Shown: one piece after another, positions 26,657 to 36,027 of the stretch | Layout: the number at the start of each line of letters is the position of its first letter | Numbering within the stretch: position 1 is the stretch's first letter | Origin: DTCV01 sp964641155 | GTDB taxonomy: Archaea > Thermoproteota > Thermoprotei_A > Sulfolobales > NBVN01 | Assembly (NCBI GenBank): GCA_964641155.1 | Contig: CAZXJO010000002.1 | Location: forward strand, 124,001 to 188,000 | Reading direction: 5' to 3' | DNA length: 64,000 bases | Translations under genes and position numbers: made by a program | The notes under the pieces: generated by a model | What the model was told of the DNA's origin: nothing | The model's database searches: none | What the model saw: only the letters and a program-made list of their open reading frames with translations

Positions 26657-26784
26657 ATGAGTTCTGACCCCCTGGGCGGCGATTGCGGAGTAGTGTGGGT
26701 TGGGGACGTTATAACATCTCGCTCGCTGGGCTGATGCGTTCAGCATCTATTGCGTGAACCGACATTGAATATAGTTACGGTTCA

Positions 26785-27927
26785 TCATGAGATCTTTCGG
26801 GTGTGTTCCAGTACCACGTCCTCCCTTAACTCGATTCCTAGGCCCGGCCCTTTAGGCGGTATGATGTACCCATCCTCCAGCCTTATAGGTGTCTTCAATA
26901 TCATGTCATGCATTTCCATCACGTTGAATTCCTGTATTAGGAAGTTGGGACTACACACATCTAGCTGTATCGTTGCGGCAAGGACTACTGGTCCGAAGTA
27001 CATGTGGGGAGCTATCGATGCGTAATACGCTTCAGCCATAGACGCTATCTTCTTAGATTCTAATATCCCCCCGCAGCGGCCGACGTCCATCTGAATTATC
27101 TGTGCAGCACGTTTTTCGAGTAGCTCTAGGAACTCGTACTTAGTTACCCTGCGTTCGCCGGCCGCTATGGGTATGCTGGTATGCGCTGCCACCCTAGACA
27201 TCTCATCAACGTTTTCTGGAGGTACTGGCTCCTCAAACCACAGCGGGTTGAATTCCTCCAACATCTTAGCAACTCTTATAGCGCTATACGTGGTTAGCTG
27301 TCCATGGGTTCCAACGCATATCTCGACGTCATTGCCTACGGCATCTCTGATACTCTTAATTACTTTCCTGGCGTGGTTGATTTCCTGTATTGAGATGTCC
27401 CTGGGGCTGGGGAACAGCGGTGGGAAGGGGTCGAGCTTTAAAGCCTTAAATCCCTTCGCAACGACGCTCAAAGCCTTCACAGCTGCTTCCTCAGGTGTCA
27501 GCTTCCTCCAACCCTCACCCTCAGGTATGTATGAGTATGCCTTAAGTTTCTCATTGTACGCACCGCCGAGGAGGTTGTACACAGGTTGATTTAAGTACTT
27601 CCCTACGATGTCCCAGCAGGCAATCTCTATAGCGCTAATGGCTGACATCACTGTTAGGTCGGGATGCCTGTAGTCGTGATCGTAGGTGTACATACGATGC
27701 ATCAGGAGTTCAATCTTAAACGGGTCGGTACCCACGACATAACGTCTGCACAGGTCTTCCAACAACTTAACGTTGGATGCCTCCCTACCAACAGCTGCCA
27801 ACGCTGTGAGCTCACCCCAACCTTCAATGCCCTCATCGGTGATGAGTTTCAGAAACGTCCAGTAGCGCCCACCCCTATACGGTGGATGGGTTTCAACAAC
27901 GAAGACCTCAAACTTAGTGATCTTCAA
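26785..27927 (-). CDS. Enolase-superfamily sugar-acid dehydratase
   Basis: A protein of about 380 residues of the mandelate racemase/muconate lactonising group, closest in pattern to archaeal gluconate/galactonate dehydratases, which act in Entner-Doudoroff sugar breakdown. Features in order: an N-terminal capping domain, KALKLDPF near 160-170, Glu in the barrel (WFEEPVPPENV), AGERR, and a catalytic His in SIAPHMYFG. The open frame reaches GTG 27939, but TTG 27927 lies four bases after a perfect GGAGGT ribosome site, so I start there. Substrate cannot be fixed; no KDG aldolase or glucose dehydrogenase is adjacent. Confidence 0.85.
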   Translation of the reverse strand: MKITKFEVFVVETHPPYRGGRYWTFLKLITDEGIEGWGELTALAAVGREASNVKLLEDLCRRYVVGTDPFKIELLMHRMYTYDHDYRHPDLTVMSAISAIEIACWDIVGKYLNQPVYNLLGGAYNEKLKAYSYIPEGEGWRKLTPEEAAVKALSVVAKGFKALKLDPFPPLFPSPRDISIQEINHARKVIKSIRDAVGNDVEICVGTHGQLTTYSAIRVAKMLEEFNPLWFEEPVPPENVDEMSRVAAHTSIPIAAGERRVTKYEFLELLEKRAAQIIQMDVGRCGGILESKKIASMAEAYYASIAPHMYFGPVVLAATIQLDVCSPNFLIQEFNVMEMHDMILKTPIRLEDGYIIPPKGPGLGIELREDVVLEHTRKIS

Positions 27928-28108
27928 AGTTACCTCCACAGTAGATTAAACAATTGGTGCATAAATACCGTTCTGGTCTAACATTAGCTTTCATCCCTTC
28001 CCTCCAACTTCATGGAGCTCCCGCCGCGAATGGGTAGAGACCGAACATTCATTCAATATCTACCCACACCCGTTAGGGCTCACCCCACTCACGCACGCAA
28101 TAAGTTTT

Positions 28109-28882
28109 TCAATCCTCAATAGTTGTGTTTGCGTAACTCCTCATAGCTAACGTGATGGCGATCGCCGTGAGCAGGGCTAGCAGGGCCGTGTCCATGATCG
28201 GGTCGAACCTCGCCACACCAGTCAAGCTGTACCTCATACCATCTACTGCGTAGGTTATGGGGTTCACGTAGGCTAGGACCTTAATCCACTCAGGCAGGTT
28301 GTCTATGGGGTAGAATATACCCCCCAGGAATAAGAGAGGCATAGTTATTAAATTCACGACCATCTGGAAACCTTCCATGCTGGAGAGTTTTAAAGCGATT
28401 GTGAGGCCTAGTGAGGTGAAGCACATGGAGAGCATTAAACCGTATGCTAGGGCTGGCGCAAAGCCTAACAGCCTTATCTGAGGTGCTATGAGGTATACGA
28501 TTATCAGTACTATGAGTCCTTGGAAGACGCTCACCAGTGAGTCCCCGAAAGCCCTACCCAGTATGACCTCCGCTCTGGAGGCGGGTGCTACTAAAGTCTC
28601 CTTCAGGAACCCGAACCTCTTATCCCATATCACTGACATACCGCCCATGAATGAGCTCATTATTGTTGTCATCGCGATCATGCCTGATGCGAGGTAGGTG
28701 AGGTAGTTGAGTCCTCCGAAAATTGCCTTAGCTTGTGGGTAGTTGAAGACGTTACTCCAACCTAGGCCGAAGAAGATGATCCACATGATAGGGTTGATTA
28801 CCGACATTGCTAGCCTCGACTTAGTGCTTACGAACCTCTTAACCTGCCTATACGCCATCGTTATGAATCCGTTCACCGCCAT
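28109..28882 (-). CDS. ABC-2 type transporter permease
   Basis: A 257-residue membrane protein with six hydrophobic segments and the ABC-2 signature near its end (PLLFLGGIFYPIDNLPEWIKVLAYVNPITYAVDG is at about 185-218; key residues are GGIFYP and NP-YAVD). It exports drugs, lipids or polysaccharide precursors with its ATPase, encoded just upstream with a 10-base overlap. Start ATG 28882. It is the last gene of a padR-ATPase-permease operon, a layout typical of regulated drug efflux. Confidence 0.92.
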   Translation of the reverse strand: MAVNGFITMAYRQVKRFVSTKSRLAMSVINPIMWIIFFGLGWSNVFNYPQAKAIFGGLNYLTYLASGMIAMTTIMSSFMGGMSVIWDKRFGFLKETLVAPASRAEVILGRAFGDSLVSVFQGLIVLIIVYLIAPQIRLLGFAPALAYGLMLSMCFTSLGLTIALKLSSMEGFQMVVNLITMPLLFLGGIFYPIDNLPEWIKVLAYVNPITYAVDGMRYSLTGVARFDPIMDTALLALLTAIAITLAMRSYANTTIED

Positions 28883-29862
28883 CTCCCCATGAATCTACGT
28901 GGGAAAGAAGTGTCGTTTAACGAATCCCTTAACTCCCTCCCGGTTAGGTGGATGAAGACCTCGTTTAGTGTGGGGCGCCTGTAACTGATCTCGGAGACCT
29001 CAACTCCTTCCTCAGATATCAGCTCCAATAGTTTGGGTATGGCGGTTGGGGCATCCTTCACAATCACCTCCATTAAGTTGTCCCCGACCATGTTGCATTT
29101 AATTACGAACTCCGCCTCCAGGCACCGCCTAGGAATGTGTGAGCCCCTTCCGAACCTCAAGTATATTACCTCACTACCAATAAGGGATTTAAGGCTCTCG
29201 GCAGTACCCTCAGCAACTACCTTCCCTTTATCCATAATCGCGATCCTATCGCATAATTCCTCAGCTTCATCCATGTAATGCGTGGTTAGGAGGACGGTAA
29301 CGTTCTTCTCTTTCCTTACCCTCATGATGTAGTCCCATATCCTAATCCTGGTCTGGGGGTCTAAGCCTATGGTAGGCTCATCTAAGAACAGCACTCGGGG
29401 TTCGTGTAGTAATGACCTAGCTATCTCCAACCTTCTCTTCATACCTCCTGAAAAGTACTTCACCTGCCTGTGGGCAAAGTCCTTCAATCCAACGAAGTCA
29501 AGTAACTCAGATATTTTGCTCTTTAAAGCACCTCCTTTTAGGCCGTAGAGCCTGCCATGAATGTACATGTTGTCGTATGCGGTGAGCTGGTCATCCAGCG
29601 TAGGGTCTTGGAACACCATCCCGATCTTCTTCCTAACCTTATCAGGTTCTTCGACGACATCGTAGCCGGCCACGTAGGCACTGCCTGAGGAAGGCTTGAG
29701 TATGGTTGCAAGTATGTGGAGCGTTGTTGTTTTCCCAGCCCCGTTTGGGCCTAACAAACCATATACCTCACCTTCCCTGACCGCGAATGAAATATCGTCA
29801 ACTGCTACCACTTCCCTATACCTTTTACTAAGCTTGTCAACTCTGACAGCGTAGGTGACCAA
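28873..29862 (-). CDS. ABC transporter ATPase, DrrA-like
   Basis: A 329-residue ATPase for the downstream permease. Walker A is GPNGAGKTT near 38-46, the signature is YFSGGMKRRLEIARS near 139, Walker B is VLFLDEPTIGLDP near 160, and the switch His is in LTTHYMDEAEEL. A C-terminal DUF4162-like domain follows after about residue 230, as in daunorubicin-type exporters. Start TTG 29862 with GGTGAT just before. The gene begins six bases after padR ends, so both are under the padR promoter. Confidence 0.94.
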   Translation of the reverse strand: MVTYAVRVDKLSKRYREVVAVDDISFAVREGEVYGLLGPNGAGKTTTLHILATILKPSSGSAYVAGYDVVEEPDKVRKKIGMVFQDPTLDDQLTAYDNMYIHGRLYGLKGGALKSKISELLDFVGLKDFAHRQVKYFSGGMKRRLEIARSLLHEPRVLFLDEPTIGLDPQTRIRIWDYIMRVRKEKNVTVLLTTHYMDEAEELCDRIAIMDKGKVVAEGTAESLKSLIGSEVIYLRFGRGSHIPRRCLEAEFVIKCNMVGDNLMEVIVKDAPTAIPKLLELISEEGVEVSEISYRRPTLNEVFIHLTGRELRDSLNDTSFPRRFMGRWR

Positions 29863-29868
29863 AACCCA

Positions 29869-30351
29869 TCACCTCTTACGGCTACTCATTATGTTAAGGA
29901 TTTTAACTTCAAACTCCGCCACCGCTTTCCTCAACTCCATTAAGTCCTCATCTGATAGTGAAGATGCGCTAGTAGCTAATTCCCTTATAATCCGTAACAG
30001 CTTATCGCACCCAGCGGCTTTAAGTTTTTTAATGGATGCGACCACGTTTAATGCTTCTTTAAGCTCCTCGCTGTGGGTGTTGAGGTAATTAAGCCCTTTC
30101 TCAGTAATCTTATAGATCTTAACGCTCCTACCTAGTTGGGAGGGATGCGCCTCAACTGAGATCAATCCCTCACGTTCCAATTTCTTAAGGATCGGGTAGA
30201 CAGCGCCGGTGCTGGGTCTGATACCTGTGAGATCTTCAAGCTCTTTAATTATGCCGTAGGCGTGTCTGGGCCTGTCCCCAAGCGTTTTGAGTACAACTAA
30301 CTTCATATACGCCTTAAATACTGCTTTCTTAGACAGTATATCTAACACCAT
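29869..30351 (-). CDS. PadR-family transcriptional regulator
   Basis: A 160-residue PadR repressor: the winged-helix domain covers about 15-95 (LVVLKTLGDRPRHAYGIIKEL and the wing near SVEAHPSQLGRSVKIYKIT), then a C-terminal helical dimer arm. Such proteins sense drugs or phenolics and repress the adjacent exporter. The ATG at 30351 lies inside a symmetric operator-like element, and the TATA box is 24-31 bases upstream, so the message is leaderless and self-repression is likely. The inducer cannot be inferred. Confidence 0.92.
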   Translation of the reverse strand: MVLDILSKKAVFKAYMKLVVLKTLGDRPRHAYGIIKELEDLTGIRPSTGAVYPILKKLEREGLISVEAHPSQLGRSVKIYKITEKGLNYLNTHSEELKEALNVVASIKKLKAAGCDKLLRIIRELATSASSLSDEDLMELRKAVAEFEVKILNIMSSRKR

Positions 30352-30375
30352 ATCTTAAGATATAACTTCAGATAT
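30338..30375. promoter_or_regulatory. Four-half-site symmetric operator and TATA box of the padR operon
   Basis: Four copies of one half-site are arranged in exact mirror symmetry about 30356.5: ATATCT at 30338 and 30350, AGATAT at 30358 and 30370. The inner pair forms a perfect 14-base palindrome at 30350-30363 that covers the padR start codon (30349-30351). The outer right copy overlaps the minus-strand TATA element (TTTATAT, near 30373-30379). Binding of one or two PadR dimers would cover both TATA box and start. Confidence 0.65.
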
Positions 30376-30461
30376 AAACGTATTAGTGAAACATGTGGGT
30401 GGATATGATTACTTAAGACAGTTTTTTAAAGCCTAGTAGCCAATTATCGTGGGTACTGATA

Positions 30462-31304
30462 GTGAGCCTACATGAACATGTTAGGGTGATATCTGTAATA
30501 GGTGCTGGTAAAATCGGTTCAGCCATAATCAAAGCTGTTAGGGAATGCTATAGTGGCGTTAACTTAATAGCTACAGGCCGAAGGGACACCACGCTGGAGA
30601 ATGCTAGGTCCTTAGGCGCTGAAGCGATTAGGAGTAATAAGGAAGCTGTTAGTAGGGCGGATCTAATCATACTTAGCGTTAAACCGCATCACTTCCCAGT
30701 GGTGGTTAAGGAAGTTGGGAGGGATGTATGGGATGGGAAGGTAGTCGTGTCGGTGATGGCTGGTATAAAGCTTAGGACTTTAAGCTCCGTACTAGTCGGC
30801 GCTAAGGTGTTCAGAGCTATGACGAACGTCAACGCATTCGTTAGGAAGGCGTCAACTGCTATATCAACCTTAAACGGTGATGACCGTGATAAGGCGTTGG
30901 TGGAGGAGCTTTTCAAATGTTTAGGAACTGTTTATTGGGTTCCGGAAGAATACATAGATATATGGACTGCCTTAGCTGGTAGCGGGCCGGCATTCATATC
31001 TGAAATCATAGATGCCTTGGTGTTAGGTGCGGTGGCGTCAGGAATGCCAAGAGACATCGCTTACAGAGCAATACTCGACGTGCTTGAGGGGACGGTAACG
31101 CTCCTGAAAAGCAGGGACACGCACCCAGCTGAGGTGAGAGATGAAGTAACCACCCCGGGAGGGACGACGATCAGAGGTTTAGCAGTCATGGAGTCGAGGG
31201 GCATTAAATCAGCTTTGATGGAAACCATAGAAGCCGCGTATAGGAGGTCGTACGAAATAGGTAACGACATAGACCTATACATAAAGAGAGAACTGAATAT
31301 CTAG
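30462..31304 (+). CDS. proC: Pyrroline-5-carboxylate reductase
   Basis: ProC reduces pyrroline-5-carboxylate to proline with NAD(P)H. The 280-residue protein has the Rossmann motif VIGAGKIGSAI near 11-21, SVKPHHFPVV near 70 and the C-terminal signature EVTTPGGTTIRGLAVMES near 226-243 that contributes substrate binding. Start GTG 30462. It is divergent from the padR operon; a TTTTTTAAAG element near 30422 is a plausible TATA box. No other proline genes are adjacent. Confidence 0.95.
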   Translation: MSLHEHVRVISVIGAGKIGSAIIKAVRECYSGVNLIATGRRDTTLENARSLGAEAIRSNKEAVSRADLIILSVKPHHFPVVVKEVGRDVWDGKVVVSVMAGIKLRTLSSVLVGAKVFRAMTNVNAFVRKASTAISTLNGDDRDKALVEELFKCLGTVYWVPEEYIDIWTALAGSGPAFISEIIDALVLGAVASGMPRDIAYRAILDVLEGTVTLLKSRDTHPAEVRDEVTTPGGTTIRGLAVMESRGIKSALMETIEAAYRRSYEIGNDIDLYIKRELNI

Positions 31305-31440
31305 CCTTTCCATAAGAACGAACCATTACAAAGGTTAGCCCAAAACTCTTGACCCCTCATCCATACAACCCGGCCATCATAACGTGTCCCAACCCTTACT
31401 AAACACATATATCTTACGTAATTGATGGTCTTGATGGGCT

Positions 31441-32028
31441 TTGGATTTGAGGGGTATTAGTAGGAACTCCTTAGCTGTTGGCATGTTGTTGCTATCCCTG
31501 AGCTTCGCACCTACGCATGCCGAGCAGGCTAACGTGTTCAGAGTTGTCTGCATGTTTCTAGGGATCGTGGCGTTCAGCCTTGGTCTAACTCTGAGTGGGT
31601 GGGTGTTGAATCATGACTCCCTGATGAGATACTCTGAATTATTGGCGTTGGAAGCCATGGTAGCTACTTTCTCACTCGTGTTAATCAACCTGAGGTTAAG
31701 TCAGCATTACTTAATGCCCCCCTTGATTCGGGGCCTTATAACAATCACCTTAGCCACGTTCTTACTCCTGTACACCTACTCATGGCTCCTATTTAGGAAG
31801 TTCTTCACAACTTTCAGGAAGCATCTGCAGTGGGTAACTTCCTTAATGATCATTACGGCTTCAGCGATCGCCACATATTTAATGCCTGAACTCGTCCCAG
31901 CATTTGTTGGTTTGGAGGGGTTTAACGCGTGTGAGCATCATTTAAGGATGTATTACGTTCTCTCATTAGCGATGTTCCCCGCATTGATATTTCAGTCACT
32001 CCTATACCTTACATTGCCCGATTTCTAG
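31441..32028 (+). CDS. Integral membrane protein of unknown function
   Basis: A 195-residue protein with about five hydrophobic helices (near 10-27, 33-53, 66-85, 95-115, 130-150, and a last one near 170-188) and short polar loops. The TTG at 31441 is the first usable start; the ATG 6 bases upstream is out of frame and stops quickly. The 3' end overlaps the convergent epimerase gene by 27 bases. A CEHHLRM motif in the last loop could bind a metal, but I recognise no family. Confidence 0.6.
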   Translation: MDLRGISRNSLAVGMLLLSLSFAPTHAEQANVFRVVCMFLGIVAFSLGLTLSGWVLNHDSLMRYSELLALEAMVATFSLVLINLRLSQHYLMPPLIRGLITITLATFLLLYTYSWLLFRKFFTTFRKHLQWVTSLMIITASAIATYLMPELVPAFVGLEGFNACEHHLRMYYVLSLAMFPALIFQSLLYLTLPDF

Positions 32029-32937
32029 CAGTTCCCTAATGCCCTCCTCAATAGATATTGATGGTTTAAATCCTAAGTAACTGCTGGCTTTTGAAATATC
32101 TGCGTAGCTATGCATTATGTCGCCAGGTCTAGGGGGTTCGTATACGACGCTCACTCCACGTCCCAAAGCGGTCGAGACGAGGTTAGCTAACTCCCTAACA
32201 CTTACCTGTTTACCGCTTCCCACATTATACACTTCGTTCACGTAGGTAGTTAACATCGATAACTCAACAGCCTTACAAACATCCGCAACGTGTATGAAGT
32301 CCCTGGTCTGCTCCCCACTACCGTATATTACCAGTGGCCGGCCTTCACGTGCGTTGCATGTGAACCTAAGGATTACCCCAGAGTACTGACTTGGCCTCTG
32401 CCTTGGACCGTACACGTTGAATAGTCTTAAGATTACGAAGTTGAAGCTGTAAAGCTTCGAGTACAGTTTGACGACCTCCTCCCCGAACAGCTTACTTAAC
32501 CCGTAAGGTGATTTAGGCGAGGTCGGGTGATTCTCATCTATAGGTAACCTTAAGGGGTCCCCGTAAACTGCGGCAGAACTCAAATATATTAGCCGAGGAA
32601 CACCGCACTCACCAACAGACCTCCCCACGCACAACGTGCCTATGACGTTGCTGTTGAAGTATTCCGCAGGAATCTTAACGGACTCCTCCACGCTCGTCAA
32701 AGCTGCGGCATGCACTACCACGTCGGGTTTGGCTGAAGACATCACCTCCTTCAATGAGTTGTAGTCGGTTACGTCTAAGACCGCCAACCCTACGTCCTCA
32801 CTGCTAAGGGCTCTTAAAGCCTCCTCTGATGACCTACTTAAATTATCTACGCACAACACTTCGTAGCCCAGACGTTTAAGGTGGAGTGCTAGGTGATGCC
32901 CTATGAAGCCGGCGCCACCGGTGATTAATACCCTCAA
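32002..32937 (-). CDS. NAD-dependent sugar-nucleotide epimerase/dehydratase (GalE-like)
   Basis: A 311-residue extended short-chain dehydrogenase. The NAD motif is GGAGFIGHH near 7-15, and the catalytic Ser and YxxxK are in SSAAVYG (about 120) and YGLSK (about 145-149). The C-terminal part (YVNEVYNVGSGKQVSVREL, PRPGDIMHSYADISKA) is typical of UDP-glucose/UDP-N-acetylglucosamine 4-epimerases. It would supply sugars for glycan or S-layer glycosylation. Start TTG 32937 overlaps the stop of the Mrp gene (TTGA), so the two are coupled. Confidence 0.88.
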   Translation of the reverse strand: MRVLITGGAGFIGHHLALHLKRLGYEVLCVDNLSRSSEEALRALSSEDVGLAVLDVTDYNSLKEVMSSAKPDVVVHAAALTSVEESVKIPAEYFNSNVIGTLCVGRSVGECGVPRLIYLSSAAVYGDPLRLPIDENHPTSPKSPYGLSKLFGEEVVKLYSKLYSFNFVILRLFNVYGPRQRPSQYSGVILRFTCNAREGRPLVIYGSGEQTRDFIHVADVCKAVELSMLTTYVNEVYNVGSGKQVSVRELANLVSTALGRGVSVVYEPPRPGDIMHSYADISKASSYLGFKPSISIEEGIRELLEIGQCKV

Positions 32938-33770
32938 CCATTACCCTCAGCGGATTTAATTATTTCGGAAAGTACGGACTTAAGGGAACTAGTCACCACC
33001 GTATCCGGATATTTAAGTACGTACGGGATACCGCTGTCAATGCACTCGCTCACCTGCGGATCTAGTGGGATCGTTCCAAGGTATTTGATGCCTAGTTCCT
33101 TAGCTATTTCCTTGCCAGCATCACCGGGGAAGATGGGGTACACCCCCTTACACGTAGGGCATGCGAATTCCTTCATGTTCTCAACTATGCCTAAGACAGG
33201 TACGTGCAACTCCTTGCAGAACCTTACAGCCTTCATAACAACTAACTTAGACAGTGATGTAGGTATGGTAACTATTAGGGCCCCCGTTAAATTCTTTATG
33301 TACTGAGCGACGCTTAAAGCCTCATCACCTGTTCCAGGCGGTAAGTCAATAAATAGAAAGTCGAGGCTCCCCCAGTGAACGTTCGATAAAAACTCGCCTA
33401 TGAGCCTCCCCTTCAGCGGGCCCCTCCAGATAAGGGGAAGGTCTTCCTCAGGCAGGAAGAATTGGGTGGATATGACTTTAATGCCTAGGGGTCCTGTGGC
33501 AGGTTCCAAGCCGTCACTACCTACGGATATCTGAGGGTTGGTGATGCCCAGTGCCTTAGGTATTGACGGTCCATGTATGTCTGCATCAAGCACGCCTACA
33601 GCCCTCCCCGTGGATGCCGCAAGCACTGCCAGGGACGCGGTTATGAAGCTCTTCCCAACACCGCCCTTACCGCTTGCTACGGCCACCTTATATTTGATGT
33701 GCTCCATCCTCTTGTTGATCGAGTTTACCAGATAATCGTGGACGTTCTGATTCCTGATGCTCACTTCCAT
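32934..33770 (-). CDS. Mrp/ApbC-type Fe-S cluster carrier ATPase
   Basis: A P-loop ATPase of about 278 residues in the Mrp/NBP35 family that carries and delivers Fe-S clusters. The deviant Walker A GKGGVGKS is near 35-42, DADIHGPSIPK near 63, the WRGPLKG block near 115, DLPPGTGDE near 143, and the cluster-binding CPTC near 210. GTG 33773 and ATG 33770 are both possible; the ATG is preferred. It is likely co-transcribed with the downstream epimerase. The nearby hydrogenase and radical-SAM enzymes are possible clients. Confidence 0.93.
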   Translation of the reverse strand: MEVSIRNQNVHDYLVNSINKRMEHIKYKVAVASGKGGVGKSFITASLAVLAASTGRAVGVLDADIHGPSIPKALGITNPQISVGSDGLEPATGPLGIKVISTQFFLPEEDLPLIWRGPLKGRLIGEFLSNVHWGSLDFLFIDLPPGTGDEALSVAQYIKNLTGALIVTIPTSLSKLVVMKAVRFCKELHVPVLGIVENMKEFACPTCKGVYPIFPGDAGKEIAKELGIKYLGTIPLDPQVSECIDSGIPYVLKYPDTVVTSSLKSVLSEIIKSAEGNG

Positions 33771-33829
33771 CACCAGCTAAATGACTGAGGGAGGTAATAA
33801 AAATGTGGTGACTTAATTATGACTCAGCA

Positions 33830-35143
33830 TTACTCTATCAGTTGGTTTTCAACTGCTAGCTTGAGGTACTTCTTAGGCCTGAGGACTAGCTCCCTGATCT
33901 CTTCCTCTAACTCTGCTCTGCTCATAGACCTCCTAGCAACTCCTTCCTCAATCGCTTTTTCAGCAACCCTAACGGCTTCATATACGTAGAGGTCGGTTTC
34001 ATCCATTGTCGGCAGTATCCTGTCTTCCGAGATTCCTCCTTTCTCTGCGAATTCAGCTATCGCGTGAGCAGCCGCTAAACACATACCGTCCGTTATCTTT
34101 CTGGCCCTAACTGTTAAAGCGCCCCTGAAGACTGCCGGGAAAGCTAGGCTATTATTCACTTGGTTGGGGAAGTCAGATCTGGCCGTACCAACTATCCTAG
34201 CACCGGCTTCCTTAGCCTCCCAAGGCCATATCTCTGGAACCGGATTAGCCTCCGCCAACACTATCGGGTTATCGTTCATCGCTTTAATCCATTCCTGCTT
34301 GATGACACCCGGACCCGGTGTGGATAAGCCTATGACTACGTCGGTCCCTTTAATGGCTTCAGCCATCCCCCCAGTTCTGCCCTCAGCGTTCGTCATATCG
34401 GCCATCTCCTTCTTCCACCTAACAGCGAACTCACCTGTCTTGAGGTCAGGCCTGTCCCTGTGGAGGATGCCCTTAGTGTCAACCATGTAGATGTTCCCTC
34501 CTTTAACCCCGGCAGCTATCAAGTACTTAGCGGTTGCTATGCCGGCAGCCCCCGAACCTATTATGGCTACCTTCACATCACTCAACTTCTTACCAACGAT
34601 CTTCAAGGCATTTATTACTGCCGCGACGTTAACTACTGCAGTGCCTTGCTGGTCGTCATGCCATACCGGTATCTCCAGCAGCTCCCTCAACCTCTCTAAG
34701 ATGTAGAAACACTTAGGTTGCTCTATATCTTCTAAGTTGATGCCCCCGAAGCTGGGTTCCAACAACTTAACTGCCTCTATGAACTTATCAGCATCTGTGG
34801 TAGCTAAGGCTATGGGGACTGCGTCAACACCTCCGAGGTACTTGAACAGTAGTGACTTACCCTCCATCACTGGCAGACTTGCCTCGGGGCCTATCTTACC
34901 CAGACCTAAGACCCTCGTACCGTCGGTTACCACACTGACCAGGTTCCACCTGAAGGTGTACTCCAATGAGAGGTCCTTGCCCTCAGATTTAATCCTCCTA
35001 CAAGGTTCTGCCACGCCGGGGGTGTACCAAATTGAGAAGTCTTCGAAGCTCTTAATAGGTACTTTAGGAACTACCTCTAACTTACCTCTGTATTTGCGGT
35101 GGAGCTCTTCTGAAATCGAGTACCAGTCCTTCCTCTCAGACAT
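33830..35143 (-). CDS. Malic enzyme (malate dehydrogenase, decarboxylating)
   Basis: Converts malate to pyruvate and CO2 with NAD(P)+. The 437-residue protein has the N-terminal malic domain with WYTPGVAEPCR near 39-49 and the metal-binding EDIEQPKCF near 138, then the NAD(P) domain with VAIIGSGAAGIATAKYL near 190. No phosphotransacetylase domain is attached, unlike many bacterial forms. Start ATG 35143; it is divergent from the hydratase gene across about 85 bases that contain a TATA-like AAAGTATTTAAG near 35187. Confidence 0.94.
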   Translation of the reverse strand: MSERKDWYSISEELHRKYRGKLEVVPKVPIKSFEDFSIWYTPGVAEPCRRIKSEGKDLSLEYTFRWNLVSVVTDGTRVLGLGKIGPEASLPVMEGKSLLFKYLGGVDAVPIALATTDADKFIEAVKLLEPSFGGINLEDIEQPKCFYILERLRELLEIPVWHDDQQGTAVVNVAAVINALKIVGKKLSDVKVAIIGSGAAGIATAKYLIAAGVKGGNIYMVDTKGILHRDRPDLKTGEFAVRWKKEMADMTNAEGRTGGMAEAIKGTDVVIGLSTPGPGVIKQEWIKAMNDNPIVLAEANPVPEIWPWEAKEAGARIVGTARSDFPNQVNNSLAFPAVFRGALTVRARKITDGMCLAAAHAIAEFAEKGGISEDRILPTMDETDLYVYEAVRVAEKAIEEGVARRSMSRAELEEEIRELVLRPKKYLKLAVENQLIE

Positions 35144-35229
35144 AAACTACAAACCTCGTTCAAATTACTCGGGAATGGACTTAAAAGTATTTAAGAAGGG
35201 CATCCATCTGTATATGGAGGTTTTAACAC

Positions 35230-36012
35230 GTGGCTCTAAGCGAAGAGTTAATTAAAGAGCTTATTAGAAAGTTACTGGATGCTGAGGCCAGCGCCAAGCC
35301 CATCGAAGCCCTCACCATTACCTACCCGGAGATCACTTCAGAGGACGCACGTAAAATCAATCTGGGCATAGTTGGTGAGAGGGTTAAGAGGGGCGAGAAA
35401 ATCATAGGGTTTAAGGTGGCCTTCACGTCGAAAGCCATGCAACAGGCATGGGGTGTTAGCAAGCCTGAATGGGGCTACCTAACAAGCGGTATGTTAGTCC
35501 CTGACGGCGGGGAGATTGATAGTAAGAAGTTAATCCAGCCGAGAATAGAGCCTGAAATAGCCTTCATACTTAAGGAAGATGTTAAAGGACCCGGCGTATC
35601 GCCCGGAGACATACTTAGAGCAACCGAGGGGGTCCTACCGGCTATTGAGGTGGTTGACAGCAGACTCACTGGTAAGCGTAAAGTTGAGGACTTCATAGCT
35701 GACAGTTCGGGAGCTGCTAGGGTTGTCCTAGGAGGGAGCGTGAAGAGCGTTGACGGCCTAGACCTAAAACTGGTTGGGTGTGTTGTTGAGATCGGTGAGG
35801 TAGTAGCCACCGCAGCCGGTGCCGCTGCCCTAGGCAACCCCGTAAATTCTATGATGTTCCTAGCAAACGCATTAGCTGAGGTGGGGGAGTACCTGAGAGC
35901 TGGTCAAGTAGTCATTACGGGATCTCTCGTAAGTGCCATCCCCGTCAAGGCGGGTGACTACGTAAGAGTTACGTTCGACAGAATTGGCTCAGTATCCGTA
36001 AAATTCATCTAA
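35230..36012 (+). CDS. 2-keto-4-pentenoate hydratase / 4-oxalocrotonate decarboxylase family protein
   Basis: A 260-residue enzyme of the MhpD/DmpH family. Recognisable blocks are GFKVAFTSKAMQQ near 57, the metal-binding RIEPEIAFIL near 101-110, PAIEVVDSR near 135-143, and the ending TGSLVSAIPVKAGDYV. In bacteria these hydrate 2-hydroxypentadienoate in meta-cleavage routes; no other ring-cleavage genes are present, so the archaeal substrate is unknown. Start GTG 35230. Confidence 0.82.
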   Translation: MALSEELIKELIRKLLDAEASAKPIEALTITYPEITSEDARKINLGIVGERVKRGEKIIGFKVAFTSKAMQQAWGVSKPEWGYLTSGMLVPDGGEIDSKKLIQPRIEPEIAFILKEDVKGPGVSPGDILRATEGVLPAIEVVDSRLTGKRKVEDFIADSSGAARVVLGGSVKSVDGLDLKLVGCVVEIGEVVATAAGAAALGNPVNSMMFLANALAEVGEYLRAGQVVITGSLVSAIPVKAGDYVRVTFDRIGSVSVKFI

Positions 36013-36027
36013 CCCTTAAACAAACGG

